Of a DNA stretch of 52,301 nt, positions 8,290 to 17,378 are shown piece after piece. Both the position numbers and the translations under genes were made by a program. The notes beneath the pieces were generated by a model that saw nothing but the letters and a program-made list of their open reading frames with translations, ran no database searches and had not been told where the DNA came from. Position 1 is the first letter of the stretch. Each line of letters starts with the position of its first letter. Origin of the DNA: Candidatus Heimdallarchaeota archaeon (GTDB taxonomy: Archaea > Asgardarchaeota > Heimdallarchaeia > Heimdallarchaeales > Heimdallarchaeaceae); assembly GCA_030607575.1 (NCBI GenBank), contig JAUWJS010000005.1, forward strand, positions 1 through 52,301. Reading direction: 5' to 3'.

Positions 8290-10451
8290 TCTTTTCTCCA
8301 ATCAACATCCTTTTTAATTTCTCTAATTGATGGTCCTTTGTAAGTAGCTTTATCAAACGAGATTCTTCTCATCTGAGGTTGAGTGTTAATTTCCTCAAAA
8401 TAATGTGCTGCCAGTCCTGCAGTTCTTCCAAATACAAAAATGACTTTTGCAAGTTTTGGGTCTAATCCCATGTCAGCTGTAATAGCCGCAATAACCCCAT
8501 CTACGTTAATTGGGAGGTTCATTCCTCGCACACGCTGGAAGGTACTACTAATCATTTTTGAAACATCAACACAACTTCTTGCATATCCTGCATCTTCTGC
8601 AAGTTCCCATAACACATCTCTTCTAGGATCTTGTGTATGAATACGGTGACCTAACCCTTCAATTCTTTTACCAGTTTTGATTGTTTCACGTATTAAATTG
8701 AAGGTAGATTCATCGAGATCCAACTTTTCTTTTTCAGCTTTTTCAACAACTGATAAGAAGAATTTAGCTGCTTTTTGTCCTGCACCGCCATGAACATCTG
8801 TAATTGCTTGTAAACCACCAGCTACAGCTACTTCATAATTAGCTCTAGTCGACGCTAAGATTCTTGTCGCTTGAGCTGATGGTGGTGTGATCCCGTGATC
8901 TACACAAGCTGTAATCATTGCTTCTAACAGTTTAACTTTAAGTTTGCCAGGGTTTTTTTCTTTGACCAATCCTAGATACATCATTTCTGAGAATGATGTT
9001 TCAGAAACTGAAGAAGATTCAAGATGATCTAAATTGCCTAAAATATACGCAAAATACTTCAAGACTCGTCCCAATGTATAAGCTGCAATTTTTGTTTCTT
9101 CAGAATTCAGTCTTACAAAATCTGCAAGCTTACTATCGACCAACATCAATGTTCCAAGGGTTTTAGATATGTCTGAACTTATGGTAATCGATTTAAGTTC
9201 TGCAAATTCTTGTTCTATTGCTTTTTTTGCAGTATCCTCAAGCTCTTTAAGTTGAGCTTCTTCAGGGAAATCTCCTTTAATGAGTAAATATGACGTTTCT
9301 AGAAAGCCTTTCTTTGCTATAATTTCTTGTAGAGGATATCCTCGAATTATCAGATTATTTGGCATTACATTAGTTACTAATGTTCCCCAAGTCTTCACTG
9401 GTGGTCTAGCATCCCATTTTTTACGCATTTTTGAGTAATATTCATCAATATCAAAATATGTTCGTTTTAATTTTGAGCTTACGGCATCTATTAAATCTCT
9501 TTGATGATTCACCACTATTACTCCTACTTTTTCCAAGGATTCCTTTTTTGATTGATAAGTACCATAACTTTGACCAGGAGAAATTACAGCTCCTGCATGC
9601 CCCATGGTTTTTCCCTCAGGAGCATTGGCTCCTGATATCAATGCTACTAGAGGTTTTGGATATTTTTCTGGATTTGCTTCCATATCTTGAGCTAGCAATT
9701 CTTCCTGTATCCCACCAATTTCACCAGCGATAACAATTAAATCTGTGTGCTCATATTGCATTATTCTTGATACAAGGTCTACAAAACGAGAACCAATAGC
9801 TCCATCTCCTCCTACCCCCAATACTCCATTTTGAGCAATTCCTGCACTTGCTAGTGCGTCAGATAAATGATATAGAATAGCTCCACTTCGTGATAAAATT
9901 GTCACACCTTTGGGGCCAATTTTGTTATCAGTTTTCTGCGCTTGGAATATATCTGGAAGCATACCCACTTTTATTCCTTCGGGAGGAAATATTATTCCTG
10001 GTGTGTTACCACCAAATAAGATTGTTTTATGTTTTCTAGCTTCAACTAGAATGTCTCTTACATCCTTAAGTGGAATAAATTCTGAAATTAGAACAACAAT
10101 AGGAATTCCAGATTTAATAACTTCAATTGTTGCATCTTTGGCAGAAGAATAATGTTTCCATATACTTGCTATAGCAATATCTGGGTGTTTTTGCATTGCT
10201 ACCTCAGCAGATTCATAAACAGGCATAGTTTCATGAACAAATGTACCGCCTTTGCCTGGTGCTACTCCACATGTAACGTTGGTTCCATATTCCATCATAA
10301 GTTGTGCGTGTCGAGTTCCCTGCCTTCCTAATCCAACAATCATTGTTTCGATTGTTTTCTTTTCTGATATTTTCTGAGCGAGTTCAGGACGAATGTGTTT
10401 GATTAGATAATAAAGAAGTCCTTGATTCACAGCTAAATTGTCAGTTGTCAT
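8286..10451 (-). CDS. aclA: ATP-citrate lyase large subunit (CoA-ligase domain fused to citryl-CoA lyase domain)
   Basis: A 721-residue fusion. Residues ~35-340 are the CoA-binding and ligase half of the succinyl-CoA-synthetase alpha family, with VGLGRQG at 39-45 and the phosphohistidine loop KTMGHAG (His285). Residues ~400-721 are a citrate-synthase-fold domain with the catalytic set visible: His554 in HGGAG, His602 in GLGHR, and Asp651 in NVDG. The fusion matches ATP-citrate lyase, which converts citrate, CoA and ATP to acetyl-CoA, oxaloacetate, ADP and phosphate. The ligase half looks closer to succinyl-CoA synthetase than to animal ACLY, so it may be a divergent ('type II') form. It overlaps the ATP-grasp subunit gene by 4 bases. 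A related acyl-CoA ligase/lyase specificity cannot be excluded. Confidence 0.85.
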   Translation of the reverse strand: MTTDNLAVNQGLLYYLIKHIRPELAQKISEKKTIETMIVGLGRQGTRHAQLMMEYGTNVTCGVAPGKGGTFVHETMPVYESAEVAMQKHPDIAIASIWKHYSSAKDATIEVIKSGIPIVVLISEFIPLKDVRDILVEARKHKTILFGGNTPGIIFPPEGIKVGMLPDIFQAQKTDNKIGPKGVTILSRSGAILYHLSDALASAGIAQNGVLGVGGDGAIGSRFVDLVSRIMQYEHTDLIVIAGEIGGIQEELLAQDMEANPEKYPKPLVALISGANAPEGKTMGHAGAVISPGQSYGTYQSKKESLEKVGVIVVNHQRDLIDAVSSKLKRTYFDIDEYYSKMRKKWDARPPVKTWGTLVTNVMPNNLIIRGYPLQEIIAKKGFLETSYLLIKGDFPEEAQLKELEDTAKKAIEQEFAELKSITISSDISKTLGTLMLVDSKLADFVRLNSEETKIAAYTLGRVLKYFAYILGNLDHLESSSVSETSFSEMMYLGLVKEKNPGKLKVKLLEAMITACVDHGITPPSAQATRILASTRANYEVAVAGGLQAITDVHGGAGQKAAKFFLSVVEKAEKEKLDLDESTFNLIRETIKTGKRIEGLGHRIHTQDPRRDVLWELAEDAGYARSCVDVSKMISSTFQRVRGMNLPINVDGVIAAITADMGLDPKLAKVIFVFGRTAGLAAHYFEEINTQPQMRRISFDKATYKGPSIREIKKDVDWRKE

Positions 10452-11764
10452 ATAATACCCTCCATGTTCTCACTTTGTTTTTTCACTTTAAACCCATATT
10501 CAATTCCATCTTTAATGACGTCTGCCATTATCTTTTGATTTCCAACAACAATGTGTAGATCTATTAATGGTTCTGGAGTTTCTAGCTTAGCTTTCTCAAG
10601 AAAAGCTTTTGCAGCTGCTAAATCAGTTCCCACCATTCGACCAAAAATCGTTACCATTCTTTTCTTAGCAATGAATCTATCTCTTAATGACATAATCAAT
10701 CCTTGAATGAAGACATCACAACTAGATATCCCTCCAAAGCGACTAGTTATTATCAGATCTGTTGCGGGATGATCCATTAAAAGGTGGAACATATCTGCAA
10801 CCTTGCTTATTGAAGGACCGCCACCACTATCCATGAAATTTATAGGTATAGCTTTACCGTTGAAATATCGGTTTCCAACATTAACAATTTCATCTACAGA
10901 AAAAATTCCGTATCCTGCTCCTCCTGGAACAAGACCTACATACAGTTTCTCTTCATCTTTAACAAAATTCTCTGGATTCTCAAGCAAATCAATAAACGGA
11001 AAGCCGATTTGATATGCTTTTGCTTCAAAAGCTGTTTGCTCTGAAACATCATGCCTTTTACTTCCGGGATCTATTCCAATTGATTTTAGCAAAGGTGTTT
11101 GTCTGTACAAACTGTTATCATCAAGTACAAATTTAGCGTCAGCAGCAATTATATCTCCATTCTTTGTTACAATTAGAGGGTTTATTTCACAAATTTTTGC
11201 TTCAGCACCCTGAAAAGCCAAATAGAGAGATTCAATTGTTTGTTGAAGTTTTTCACTCACTAGTTGAAGATTTTGATTTTTATCTACTAGAAAATCAACA
11301 GCTTTTTTTCCTATTTCAGCATTCAAAGATTTATCATTGTTTCTTAGTACTTTCTTCCAAATTTCATCTGGTTTAGTTCGAGCAACTTCTTCAATATCAA
11401 CCCCACCACTTGCAGATGTCACCAATACTATATCAAAAGTTGCAGGATCAGTGGTTATGGACAAGTAGATTTCACTAGCAATATCAACAGCTTCCTCAAG
11501 TAAAATTTTCTTTATGGGATAACCATGAATTGTTAAGCCAAACATTTCCTTTATGATGTTCTCTGTTTCTTCAATAGTTTCAGCTTTCCTTATTCCTCCT
11601 GCTTTTCCCCTTCCTCCAATCAATACCATGGCCTTAGCCATAATTGGAAATTCTAAAGATATATCCACTAAATCTTCAACACTTTCTATTATTGCTATTT
11701 GTTTAGGAATTTTAAGGCTAAACTGCTCAAAAATCTGCTTTGCCTCATATTCGTATAATTTCAT
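10448..11764 (-). CDS. aclB: ATP-citrate lyase small (ATP-grasp) subunit
   Basis: A 438-residue ATP-grasp protein related to succinyl-CoA synthetase beta. Motifs include LYEYEAKQIF at the N-terminus, the nucleotide-binding GGRGKAGGI, the metal-ligand region EINPLIV followed by DAKFVLDDN, and the C-terminal FMDSGGGPS and RFGGISSCD segments of the phosphate/CoA-ligase domain. Taken alone it could be SucC; the 4-base overlap with the citryl-CoA-lyase fusion gene and the aconitase and IDH neighbours favour ATP-citrate lyase. A GAGGAA Shine-Dalgarno precedes the ATG. It is 10 bases downstream of the aconitase gene in the same run. Confidence 0.83.
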   Translation of the reverse strand: MKLYEYEAKQIFEQFSLKIPKQIAIIESVEDLVDISLEFPIMAKAMVLIGGRGKAGGIRKAETIEETENIIKEMFGLTIHGYPIKKILLEEAVDIASEIYLSITTDPATFDIVLVTSASGGVDIEEVARTKPDEIWKKVLRNNDKSLNAEIGKKAVDFLVDKNQNLQLVSEKLQQTIESLYLAFQGAEAKICEINPLIVTKNGDIIAADAKFVLDDNSLYRQTPLLKSIGIDPGSKRHDVSEQTAFEAKAYQIGFPFIDLLENPENFVKDEEKLYVGLVPGGAGYGIFSVDEIVNVGNRYFNGKAIPINFMDSGGGPSISKVADMFHLLMDHPATDLIITSRFGGISSCDVFIQGLIMSLRDRFIAKKRMVTIFGRMVGTDLAAAKAFLEKAKLETPEPLIDLHIVVGNQKIMADVIKDGIEYGFKVKKQSENMEGII

Positions 11765-11774
11765 TTTTATTCCT

Positions 11775-13625
11775 CTAGTTTGAATATTGTTTTTGATAAT
11801 ATTTGATAAGTCCTCCAGCTGTGAATATTTTTAGTAATTCACTTGGTAGTTTTGGGAAAGAATAAACTTGACTTCCATTTGTAATTTGGCCTTTTTCCAA
11901 GTCAATTATTGTTTGCTGTTTTTTATCAAATTTATCAATAAACTCTTGATGTACAATGATTGGTAATCCTTGGTTAATTGCAGATCTATAAAAGATTCGA
12001 GATACTGATTTTACAATAACAGCTTTCACACCTGCAGCCGCAAGTCCAACAGCTGGGTGTTCTCTTGACGAACCACACCCAAAATTTTCTCCCCCTATTA
12101 TAATATCTCCCCCCTTAACTCTATCTGCAAATGTTTCATCTAACCCTTTGAATAGATGAGGTACTATTTTATCTCCCTCTGAGGACTTAATATCGTAGGT
12201 AAGGCCTCCAGCAAACATCTGATCTGTATTGAAATCATCAATATCACTGTAATCCCATACATTCATGCTGAATCTATCGTCTTTTGAGTCTATTTCAAGG
12301 GTTTTAGTTTCTACATCTCTATATTGTAGCACTATTTCAGTTTCTTCTCTTAGGGCTCTAGATGATAGATATTTTCTGGGGTCTGTAATCTTTCCTTCAA
12401 TTGCAGAAGCTGTTATAGTAGCTGGAGATGCTAAAAATATACGCGCATTTTTATTTCCCATTCTTCCTAGAAAATTCCTATTTGCAGTAGATAAAACATT
12501 CCAATCGTCTGCTGGTATTCCTTGTCCTTTACCTAAGCAAGGACCACAACTGCATGAAAGTATTGTTGCACCTGCCTTAGCAAGCGTTTGAATAACCCCC
12601 TTCTCTAATGCTTCAAGATAGATTTTATTAGAAGCTGGAGCTACAAGAAATATTACACCATCCTTCACTTTTTTATCTTTGATTATTTCTGCAGCAATCT
12701 CTAAATCGTCTAATCGGGCATTTGTACAAGTCCCCAAAAAAGCTTGATGAATAGGGGTTTCTTCCAGTTTTTTGGCAAACTCTGTATTGTCTACTTGATG
12801 TGGAACTGCAACTAAAGGCTCCAATTTGCTTAAATCTAGAATGATTTCTCTGCTAAAAATTGCATCTTTGTCTGACCAGAATAGTTCTTCTTGTGGACTT
12901 CCAGATGAACTATGTTTTTCCTTTAACCAATTGATTAAAACTTTGTCAGGTGGGAAAATAGCTGTTTTAGCACCCATCTCTGAAGCTAGGTTTGCTAGTG
13001 TCATTCTTTCAGATATAGACAAAGTTTCTACACCCTTTCCATGAAACTCAATCGCATAATAGGTCGCTCCAGCGGCGCCTATTTTATTCATTAGCCATAA
13101 TGCAATATCCTTTGAATAAACACCCAAAGGCAATTCTCCATTTAGCACAATTTTAATTGTTTCAGGAACTCTAAACCAAGTCTTTCCTGTTAACCACAAT
13201 CCTGCTGTTTCTGTTCTATCAATTCCTGCTGCAAATGTGGCAAATGCACCGCTTGTGCATGTATGAGAATCTGACCCAACAATGAGCATACTAGGTGAAG
13301 TATGGTTGGACATCAATTGGTGGCAGATTCCCTTCCCCTCATCATAGAAATTAGTGATATTTTGCCTTTTAACTAATTCTCTTATACTTTTATGATCATT
13401 TGCTATTTTAGCACTCGTTGGAGGGGAATCATGATCCAAGACAATTATAAGACGTTCAGGGAATTTGATTTTTATTCCACCCATTTTTTGAAAAGTTTTT
13501 TCTATTGATGCTGAATTGTCGTGTGACAAAATTAAATCAGGTTCTGCATAAACAATATCACCAGCTTTCACGTCCATATTTGATTTAAACGAAAAAAGTT
13601 TTTCTGAAAATGTTTTCCTACTCAT
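11775..13625 (-). CDS. Single-chain aconitase (LeuC-LeuD fusion type)
   Basis: A 616-residue aconitase-superfamily enzyme. The N-terminal ~420 residues are the Fe-S dehydratase part, with GSDSHTCTSG, the first cluster cysteine in GTCTNAR, and CSCGPCLGKGQG supplying the other two ligands. The last ~170 residues are the mobile swivel domain, with ENFGCGSSREH. The one-chain arrangement resembles the short 'Aquifex-type' aconitases rather than the ~900-residue AcnA/AcnB. It should interconvert citrate and isocitrate, which fits its place between IDH and ATP-citrate lyase. An in-frame GTG at 13634 is an alternative start; the ATG at 13625 has a GTGGGA upstream. The LeuD-like gene ends 12 bases upstream. 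Confidence 0.82.
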   Translation of the reverse strand: MSRKTFSEKLFSFKSNMDVKAGDIVYAEPDLILSHDNSASIEKTFQKMGGIKIKFPERLIIVLDHDSPPTSAKIANDHKSIRELVKRQNITNFYDEGKGICHQLMSNHTSPSMLIVGSDSHTCTSGAFATFAAGIDRTETAGLWLTGKTWFRVPETIKIVLNGELPLGVYSKDIALWLMNKIGAAGATYYAIEFHGKGVETLSISERMTLANLASEMGAKTAIFPPDKVLINWLKEKHSSSGSPQEELFWSDKDAIFSREIILDLSKLEPLVAVPHQVDNTEFAKKLEETPIHQAFLGTCTNARLDDLEIAAEIIKDKKVKDGVIFLVAPASNKIYLEALEKGVIQTLAKAGATILSCSCGPCLGKGQGIPADDWNVLSTANRNFLGRMGNKNARIFLASPATITASAIEGKITDPRKYLSSRALREETEIVLQYRDVETKTLEIDSKDDRFSMNVWDYSDIDDFNTDQMFAGGLTYDIKSSEGDKIVPHLFKGLDETFADRVKGGDIIIGGENFGCGSSREHPAVGLAAAGVKAVIVKSVSRIFYRSAINQGLPIIVHQEFIDKFDKKQQTIIDLEKGQITNGSQVYSFPKLPSELLKIFTAGGLIKYYQKQYSN

Positions 13626-13637
13626 ATTTCCCACTTT

Positions 13638-14144
13638 TTACATTATTTCTCCTAGTTTTAGAAGGCCACCAGCTTCTATTATATCCAATACTGGTTGAGG
13701 TATTTTAGCACATTTAATGCTCTCACCATTATCCTGGTTGATAATTACTGATTGAATTATGTCTATTTCTAGATTATCATCATCTTTAACCTTAAATTCA
13801 GATATTCCAGGTGCTTCAACAAGGAGTAAACCTGAATTTACAGCATTACTGTAATAAATTGGTCCAAAAGATTCACCAATTATTGCTTTGATTCCATGAG
13901 CTAGAAATCCTGTTACAGCTTGTTGTCTTGTGGATCCTTTACCGAAATTTTTACCAACCAATAGTATTTTTCCAACATTGTCTTCCTTTCCAAAACTCTT
14001 ATACCCTTCAAGATTTCCAAAAATATGAGGTTTTATTTCATTGGGGTCATGAATTGTTAATAAGGATTGATGGAATATTTGGTCGGTATCAACGTCATCA
14101 ACTATGACTAGCTTTGCTTTAGCTTTAAGTGTTTCTTTACTCAT
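13638..14144 (-). CDS. LeuD-type small subunit of an aconitase-family hydro-lyase
   Basis: A 168-residue swivel-domain protein of the 3-isopropylmalate dehydratase small subunit/homoaconitase beta family. It shows DDVDTDQIF near the N-terminus, then GKNFGKGSTRQQAV, which corresponds to the substrate-loop region GxNFGxGSSREHA of LeuD, with Arg-Gln in place of the usual Arg-Glu-His. The altered loop suggests a substrate different from isopropylmalate, though this is inference. It overlaps the LeuC-like gene by 4 bases (ATGA), so the two should form one heterodimer. Confidence 0.8.
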   Translation of the reverse strand: MSKETLKAKAKLVIVDDVDTDQIFHQSLLTIHDPNEIKPHIFGNLEGYKSFGKEDNVGKILLVGKNFGKGSTRQQAVTGFLAHGIKAIIGESFGPIYYSNAVNSGLLLVEAPGISEFKVKDDDNLEIDIIQSVIINQDNGESIKCAKIPQPVLDIIEAGGLLKLGEIM

Positions 14145-15427
14145 CTCTTAACCACCTCTTTAGGAACAGCAATCTTTCCTTCAATTGCTGTAGCTGCTGC
14201 AACAACAGGACTAGCTAAATAAACATCTGCGGGACCAATTTTGCCTTGAGTGTTTCTGTTTCCTGTTGTTAGAGTTACAGCTGTTTCACCCCCAGTTAAA
14301 CCATATTGTCCCTTCGCGCAGGTTGAACAGCCTGCACCAAAAAAGTTTCCACCAGATTCTAAAATTATTGCCATATCACCATTTAAATTGATTGAAACGA
14401 AATCCTCTCTAGTAGCAGGAACTATTCCAAATCTCACATTTGGATTGATTTTGTGTCCTTCTAGTATCTTTGCAGCATCATGAATATCTGCTGAACTTCC
14501 ATTTGTACAAGAACCAATAACAATAGAATTTATAGGAGTACCAATTACTTCCTCAATTTTTTTGACATTATGTGGATGGGGGGGGCATGCAATGTATTGG
14601 CCTAAATCTTGAATATCTAAGACTAATTCTGTGACATATTTTGCATCTTCATCAGCAGATAATATTTCTATCTCGATTCCAATCTTGGAGTAATAATCAG
14701 CTGTAATTTTATCATCAGGTACAAATCCAATAACACCTGAAGCTTCTGTTATTAGAGAACACAAGGTCACTCTTTCTTCAATTGTTAACTTATCAATAAT
14801 TTTCCCATAGAATTCTACAGCTTTTCCTGTAATTCCAAAGTCATGAAGTTCTTTGAGAACATAAAGAGCTAAATCCTTTGCTGTAGTTGGCCAGTTATAA
14901 TCTCCCTTTAAGATAACCTTTACAGTTTCTGGAATCTTAATCCATGATTTTCCTGTTTTCATAGCAAAAGCAAGCATAACGTCCCCCGCTCCTTGTCCCA
15001 AGATTCCTAAAGCTCCTAGAATATTATAGTGGCTATCAGCTCCAATGACTATATCTCCTGATTTTGAGAAACCTCTTCGAAACAGTAGATGAGAACCTAT
15101 TCCTGACCCAAGATCAGTAAGTTTGATGTCATGTTTTTTAGCAAATACACGAATTTTTTCTTGATCTTTTGCATGCTTTGGATCATTGCCATAAGGATAA
15201 CAGTCTGGAGTAAAGATAATTTTTTCATTGTTGAATGTTTTAGAACCAGTATAATTTTTTTGAAATAGATCTATGACTTGAGGTCCTGCATAATCTCTTG
15301 CCGTAACCAAATCAAGATTAACCCATACTATGTTGTTTGGATAGATCTCACTATCTGAAACATCTGCACGATTTCTAATGATTTTTTCAATAAGTGTGAA
15401 GCTAGTCATATCACTCAGTTTCACCAA
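14141..15427 (-). CDS. LeuC-type large subunit of an aconitase-family hydro-lyase
   Basis: A 428-residue Fe-S hydro-lyase catalytic subunit. Cluster ligands are visible in GSCTNGSS and GAGCSTCAKG. The conserved GADSH loop is followed by YNILGALG, where most relatives have Thr and Thr/Ser near this position. Family members act on citrate, homocitrate, isopropylmalate, methylmalate or dimethylmalate. Because a full aconitase lies two genes downstream, this pair probably has another substrate (isopropylmalate or homocitrate being the commonest) or serves as a second aconitase. The gap to the upstream IDH gene holds a TATA-like box, so it may start its own transcript. Confidence 0.8.
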   Translation of the reverse strand: MVKLSDMTSFTLIEKIIRNRADVSDSEIYPNNIVWVNLDLVTARDYAGPQVIDLFQKNYTGSKTFNNEKIIFTPDCYPYGNDPKHAKDQEKIRVFAKKHDIKLTDLGSGIGSHLLFRRGFSKSGDIVIGADSHYNILGALGILGQGAGDVMLAFAMKTGKSWIKIPETVKVILKGDYNWPTTAKDLALYVLKELHDFGITGKAVEFYGKIIDKLTIEERVTLCSLITEASGVIGFVPDDKITADYYSKIGIEIEILSADEDAKYVTELVLDIQDLGQYIACPPHPHNVKKIEEVIGTPINSIVIGSCTNGSSADIHDAAKILEGHKINPNVRFGIVPATREDFVSINLNGDMAIILESGGNFFGAGCSTCAKGQYGLTGGETAVTLTTGNRNTQGKIGPADVYLASPVVAAATAIEGKIAVPKEVVKR

Positions 15428-15484
15428 TTAATAAAGAAGTAATAAGATTATCCTTATGTATTTATGGAGTGTTGATTTTCATAG

Positions 15485-15494
15485 AAAATATATA
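15485..15494 (-). promoter_or_regulatory. TATA-like box upstream of the LeuC-type gene
   Basis: On the minus strand this reads TATATATTTT, about 60 bases before the LeuC-like start. It sits in a 92-base gap that interrupts an otherwise tightly packed operon, so a secondary promoter for the aconitase/citrate-lyase part is plausible. Confidence 0.4.
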
Positions 15495-15519
15495 AGAAAA
15501 AAATGAAGGAAAAAATAAG

Positions 15520-16653
15520 TTAAATGGCATTTATTTTCTCACAAATAGCATCTGCCATTTCAGAAGTTGTTGTATTTCCACCCATATCATAAGTGCGATA
15601 TTTTCTTTCAACAATTACTGCTGCCACAGCATCTTCAATCTTTATGGCCATGTCTTTTTCACCTAGCCAATCCAACATCATTTTTGCAGCAAGAATTTGT
15701 GCAATTGGGTTTACTTTATTCATCCCCACATACTTGGGAGCAGAACCATGGGTTGGCTCAAAAACAGCAAAATTTTCTCCTATATTTCCTGAACAAGCAA
15801 ACCCTAGCCCACCTATTAACTGAGCTGCTAAGTCTGAAATAATATCTCCAAACATGTTAGATGATACTAAAACACCATAATTCTGAGGATTTTTTACAAG
15901 CCACATAGCCATTGCATCAATATTGGTTTCCCATAATTCCATATTGCTATAATCTTGTATTAGTTTTCTTGCTTCTCGTACCATCAAACCACTTGTTTCT
16001 CTGATAACATTTGGTTTTTCTACAACAGTTACAGTAGGATAGCTAAACTCCTTCGCATAATCCATACTAGCCTTGAGAATACGTTGAACTCCTTTTCGAG
16101 TGAATATTCTGGTAGATATAGCTACATCATTAAGATTTGCTTTTTCAAATCGTTTTGCTTTGGGATGGTTTCCAATAATTGTTTTCATTACTGCTTCAGG
16201 GACAGGATGCCATTCTATTCCAACATAAAGTCCTTCAGTATTTTCACGAAAAACAACCAAATCAATATCATCTCTGTAATTAAGAGGATTGCCTGGGTAA
16301 GCTTTACAAGGACGTAAGTTGACATAAAGGTCAAACAGTTGTCGTAATCTCACAATAGGGCTAAAGTAAACTAATCCTTTACCTTGCAATTCTGGAACTA
16401 ATTCCTTGTCAGCTTCTTCCTTAGGTTTTGATGTGATAGCTGAAAACAAAGAACAGTCTGAATTCTTGAGAAGTTCAATTGTTCTATCTGGTAAAGGATT
16501 TCCTTCCTTACACCAAAATTCCCAACCTATATCTCCATATATATATTCTGCTTTTTCTCCGAATCCAACAGCATCCAGAACTTTCATTGCTGCTTCTGTT
16601 ACGTCAACACCAACACCATCACCTGGTAAAACTGCAATTTTGTATTTCTTCAT
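15520..16653 (-). CDS. Isocitrate/isopropylmalate dehydrogenase family enzyme, NADP-type signature
   Basis: A 377-residue beta-decarboxylating dehydrogenase. It starts MKKYKIAVLPGDG, carries the substrate helix SPIVRLRQ followed by LYVNLRPC, and FRENTEGLYVGIEW. The metal/substrate region SSNMFGDIISD precedes the coenzyme loop HGSAPKYVGMNKV. Lys-Tyr after the AP and the later Val match the NADP-binding determinants of E. coli isocitrate dehydrogenase; NAD enzymes have Asp-Ile. Isocitrate is the likely substrate given the aconitase and citrate lyase genes, but the SPIV helix lacks the Asn of E. coli IDH, so homoisocitrate or isopropylmalate remain possible. I chose the ATG at 16653, preceded by AAGGTG, over one at 16674 that overlaps the HD gene. 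Confidence 0.85.
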   Translation of the reverse strand: MKKYKIAVLPGDGVGVDVTEAAMKVLDAVGFGEKAEYIYGDIGWEFWCKEGNPLPDRTIELLKNSDCSLFSAITSKPKEEADKELVPELQGKGLVYFSPIVRLRQLFDLYVNLRPCKAYPGNPLNYRDDIDLVVFRENTEGLYVGIEWHPVPEAVMKTIIGNHPKAKRFEKANLNDVAISTRIFTRKGVQRILKASMDYAKEFSYPTVTVVEKPNVIRETSGLMVREARKLIQDYSNMELWETNIDAMAMWLVKNPQNYGVLVSSNMFGDIISDLAAQLIGGLGFACSGNIGENFAVFEPTHGSAPKYVGMNKVNPIAQILAAKMMLDWLGEKDMAIKIEDAVAAVIVERKYRTYDMGGNTTTSEMADAICEKINAI

Positions 16654-16670
16654 TTCAAAAACACCTTTCC

Positions 16671-17237
16671 TCATTTATTTTCTTCAAATATTTGTTTTAT
16701 TGGAGCAAAACAAAGAAAATCACAGCGATGGATAATTTCTACTTCTTTTAACCTAGGAATTTTATCTCCTTCTTTACTATGAAAAACAATAGCTTGTCTA
16801 ACGATTAGTGGTAAATCATACTCATAGACTAATTCAAGACCCATCGCTGGATGACGAATGTATTTTCCTTCCGCTGTCTGAATTATGTGTCCAGTTTCGT
16901 CTTTTTCATACTCGATGAATTTTCCTATGTCATGCAATAATCCACCCGCGATTAGCTCATCTCTATTCAATTTGTCACCAAGACCAAGCATCTCATATCT
17001 TTCATAAGTGGCTAAACACATCTGTGTTACAGCTCGAATATGATCTATAATTGATATTTTCACTGTAAGATCTTCATTGACTAAATCGGGAATTAACAGT
17101 GTGAAAGGAATTTTATGAAGGTCTTGTGTGCTCCATCCACCTTGTTGAATTGCTTTTTCAAGAGATTTTGCAACCTTATTCAGTAAATCGATATTCTTGA
17201 TTTCTTTAATTTCCGGAAATAAACTTTCGATTTCCAT
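16671..17237 (-). CDS. HD-domain metal-dependent phosphohydrolase
   Basis: A 188-residue protein with an HD domain: H66 in DHIRAV, the defining H102-D103 with K106 (LLHDIGKF), then H129, H153 and the trailing D173. These are the metal ligands expected of an active phosphohydrolase. Substrates of small archaeal HD proteins are mostly unknown (nucleotides, phosphodiesters or RNA). It heads the citrate-metabolism operon, lying just before the IDH gene, so a regulatory or nucleotide-clearing role there is possible but unproven. Confidence 0.8.
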   Translation of the reverse strand: MEIESLFPEIKEIKNIDLLNKVAKSLEKAIQQGGWSTQDLHKIPFTLLIPDLVNEDLTVKISIIDHIRAVTQMCLATYERYEMLGLGDKLNRDELIAGGLLHDIGKFIEYEKDETGHIIQTAEGKYIRHPAMGLELVYEYDLPLIVRQAIVFHSKEGDKIPRLKEVEIIHRCDFLCFAPIKQIFEENK

Positions 17238-17378
17238 TCAAATAACCTCATATAGCTGTGATAATTTTTATCTCAATCTTAATCCAATATTTGCTTTCAA
17301 ATAAGGATTGAAAAACACAATAACACAATCTAATTAAAATTTGTGATTAATACCGTGCTAAAATTTAGTTTCACTTTC

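Noticed and set aside
9431-9733. 100-codon open frame on the plus strand inside the ATP-citrate lyase gene
   Set aside because: It runs antisense to a well-supported enzyme with intact motifs and has the Leu/Phe-rich content of a shadow frame.
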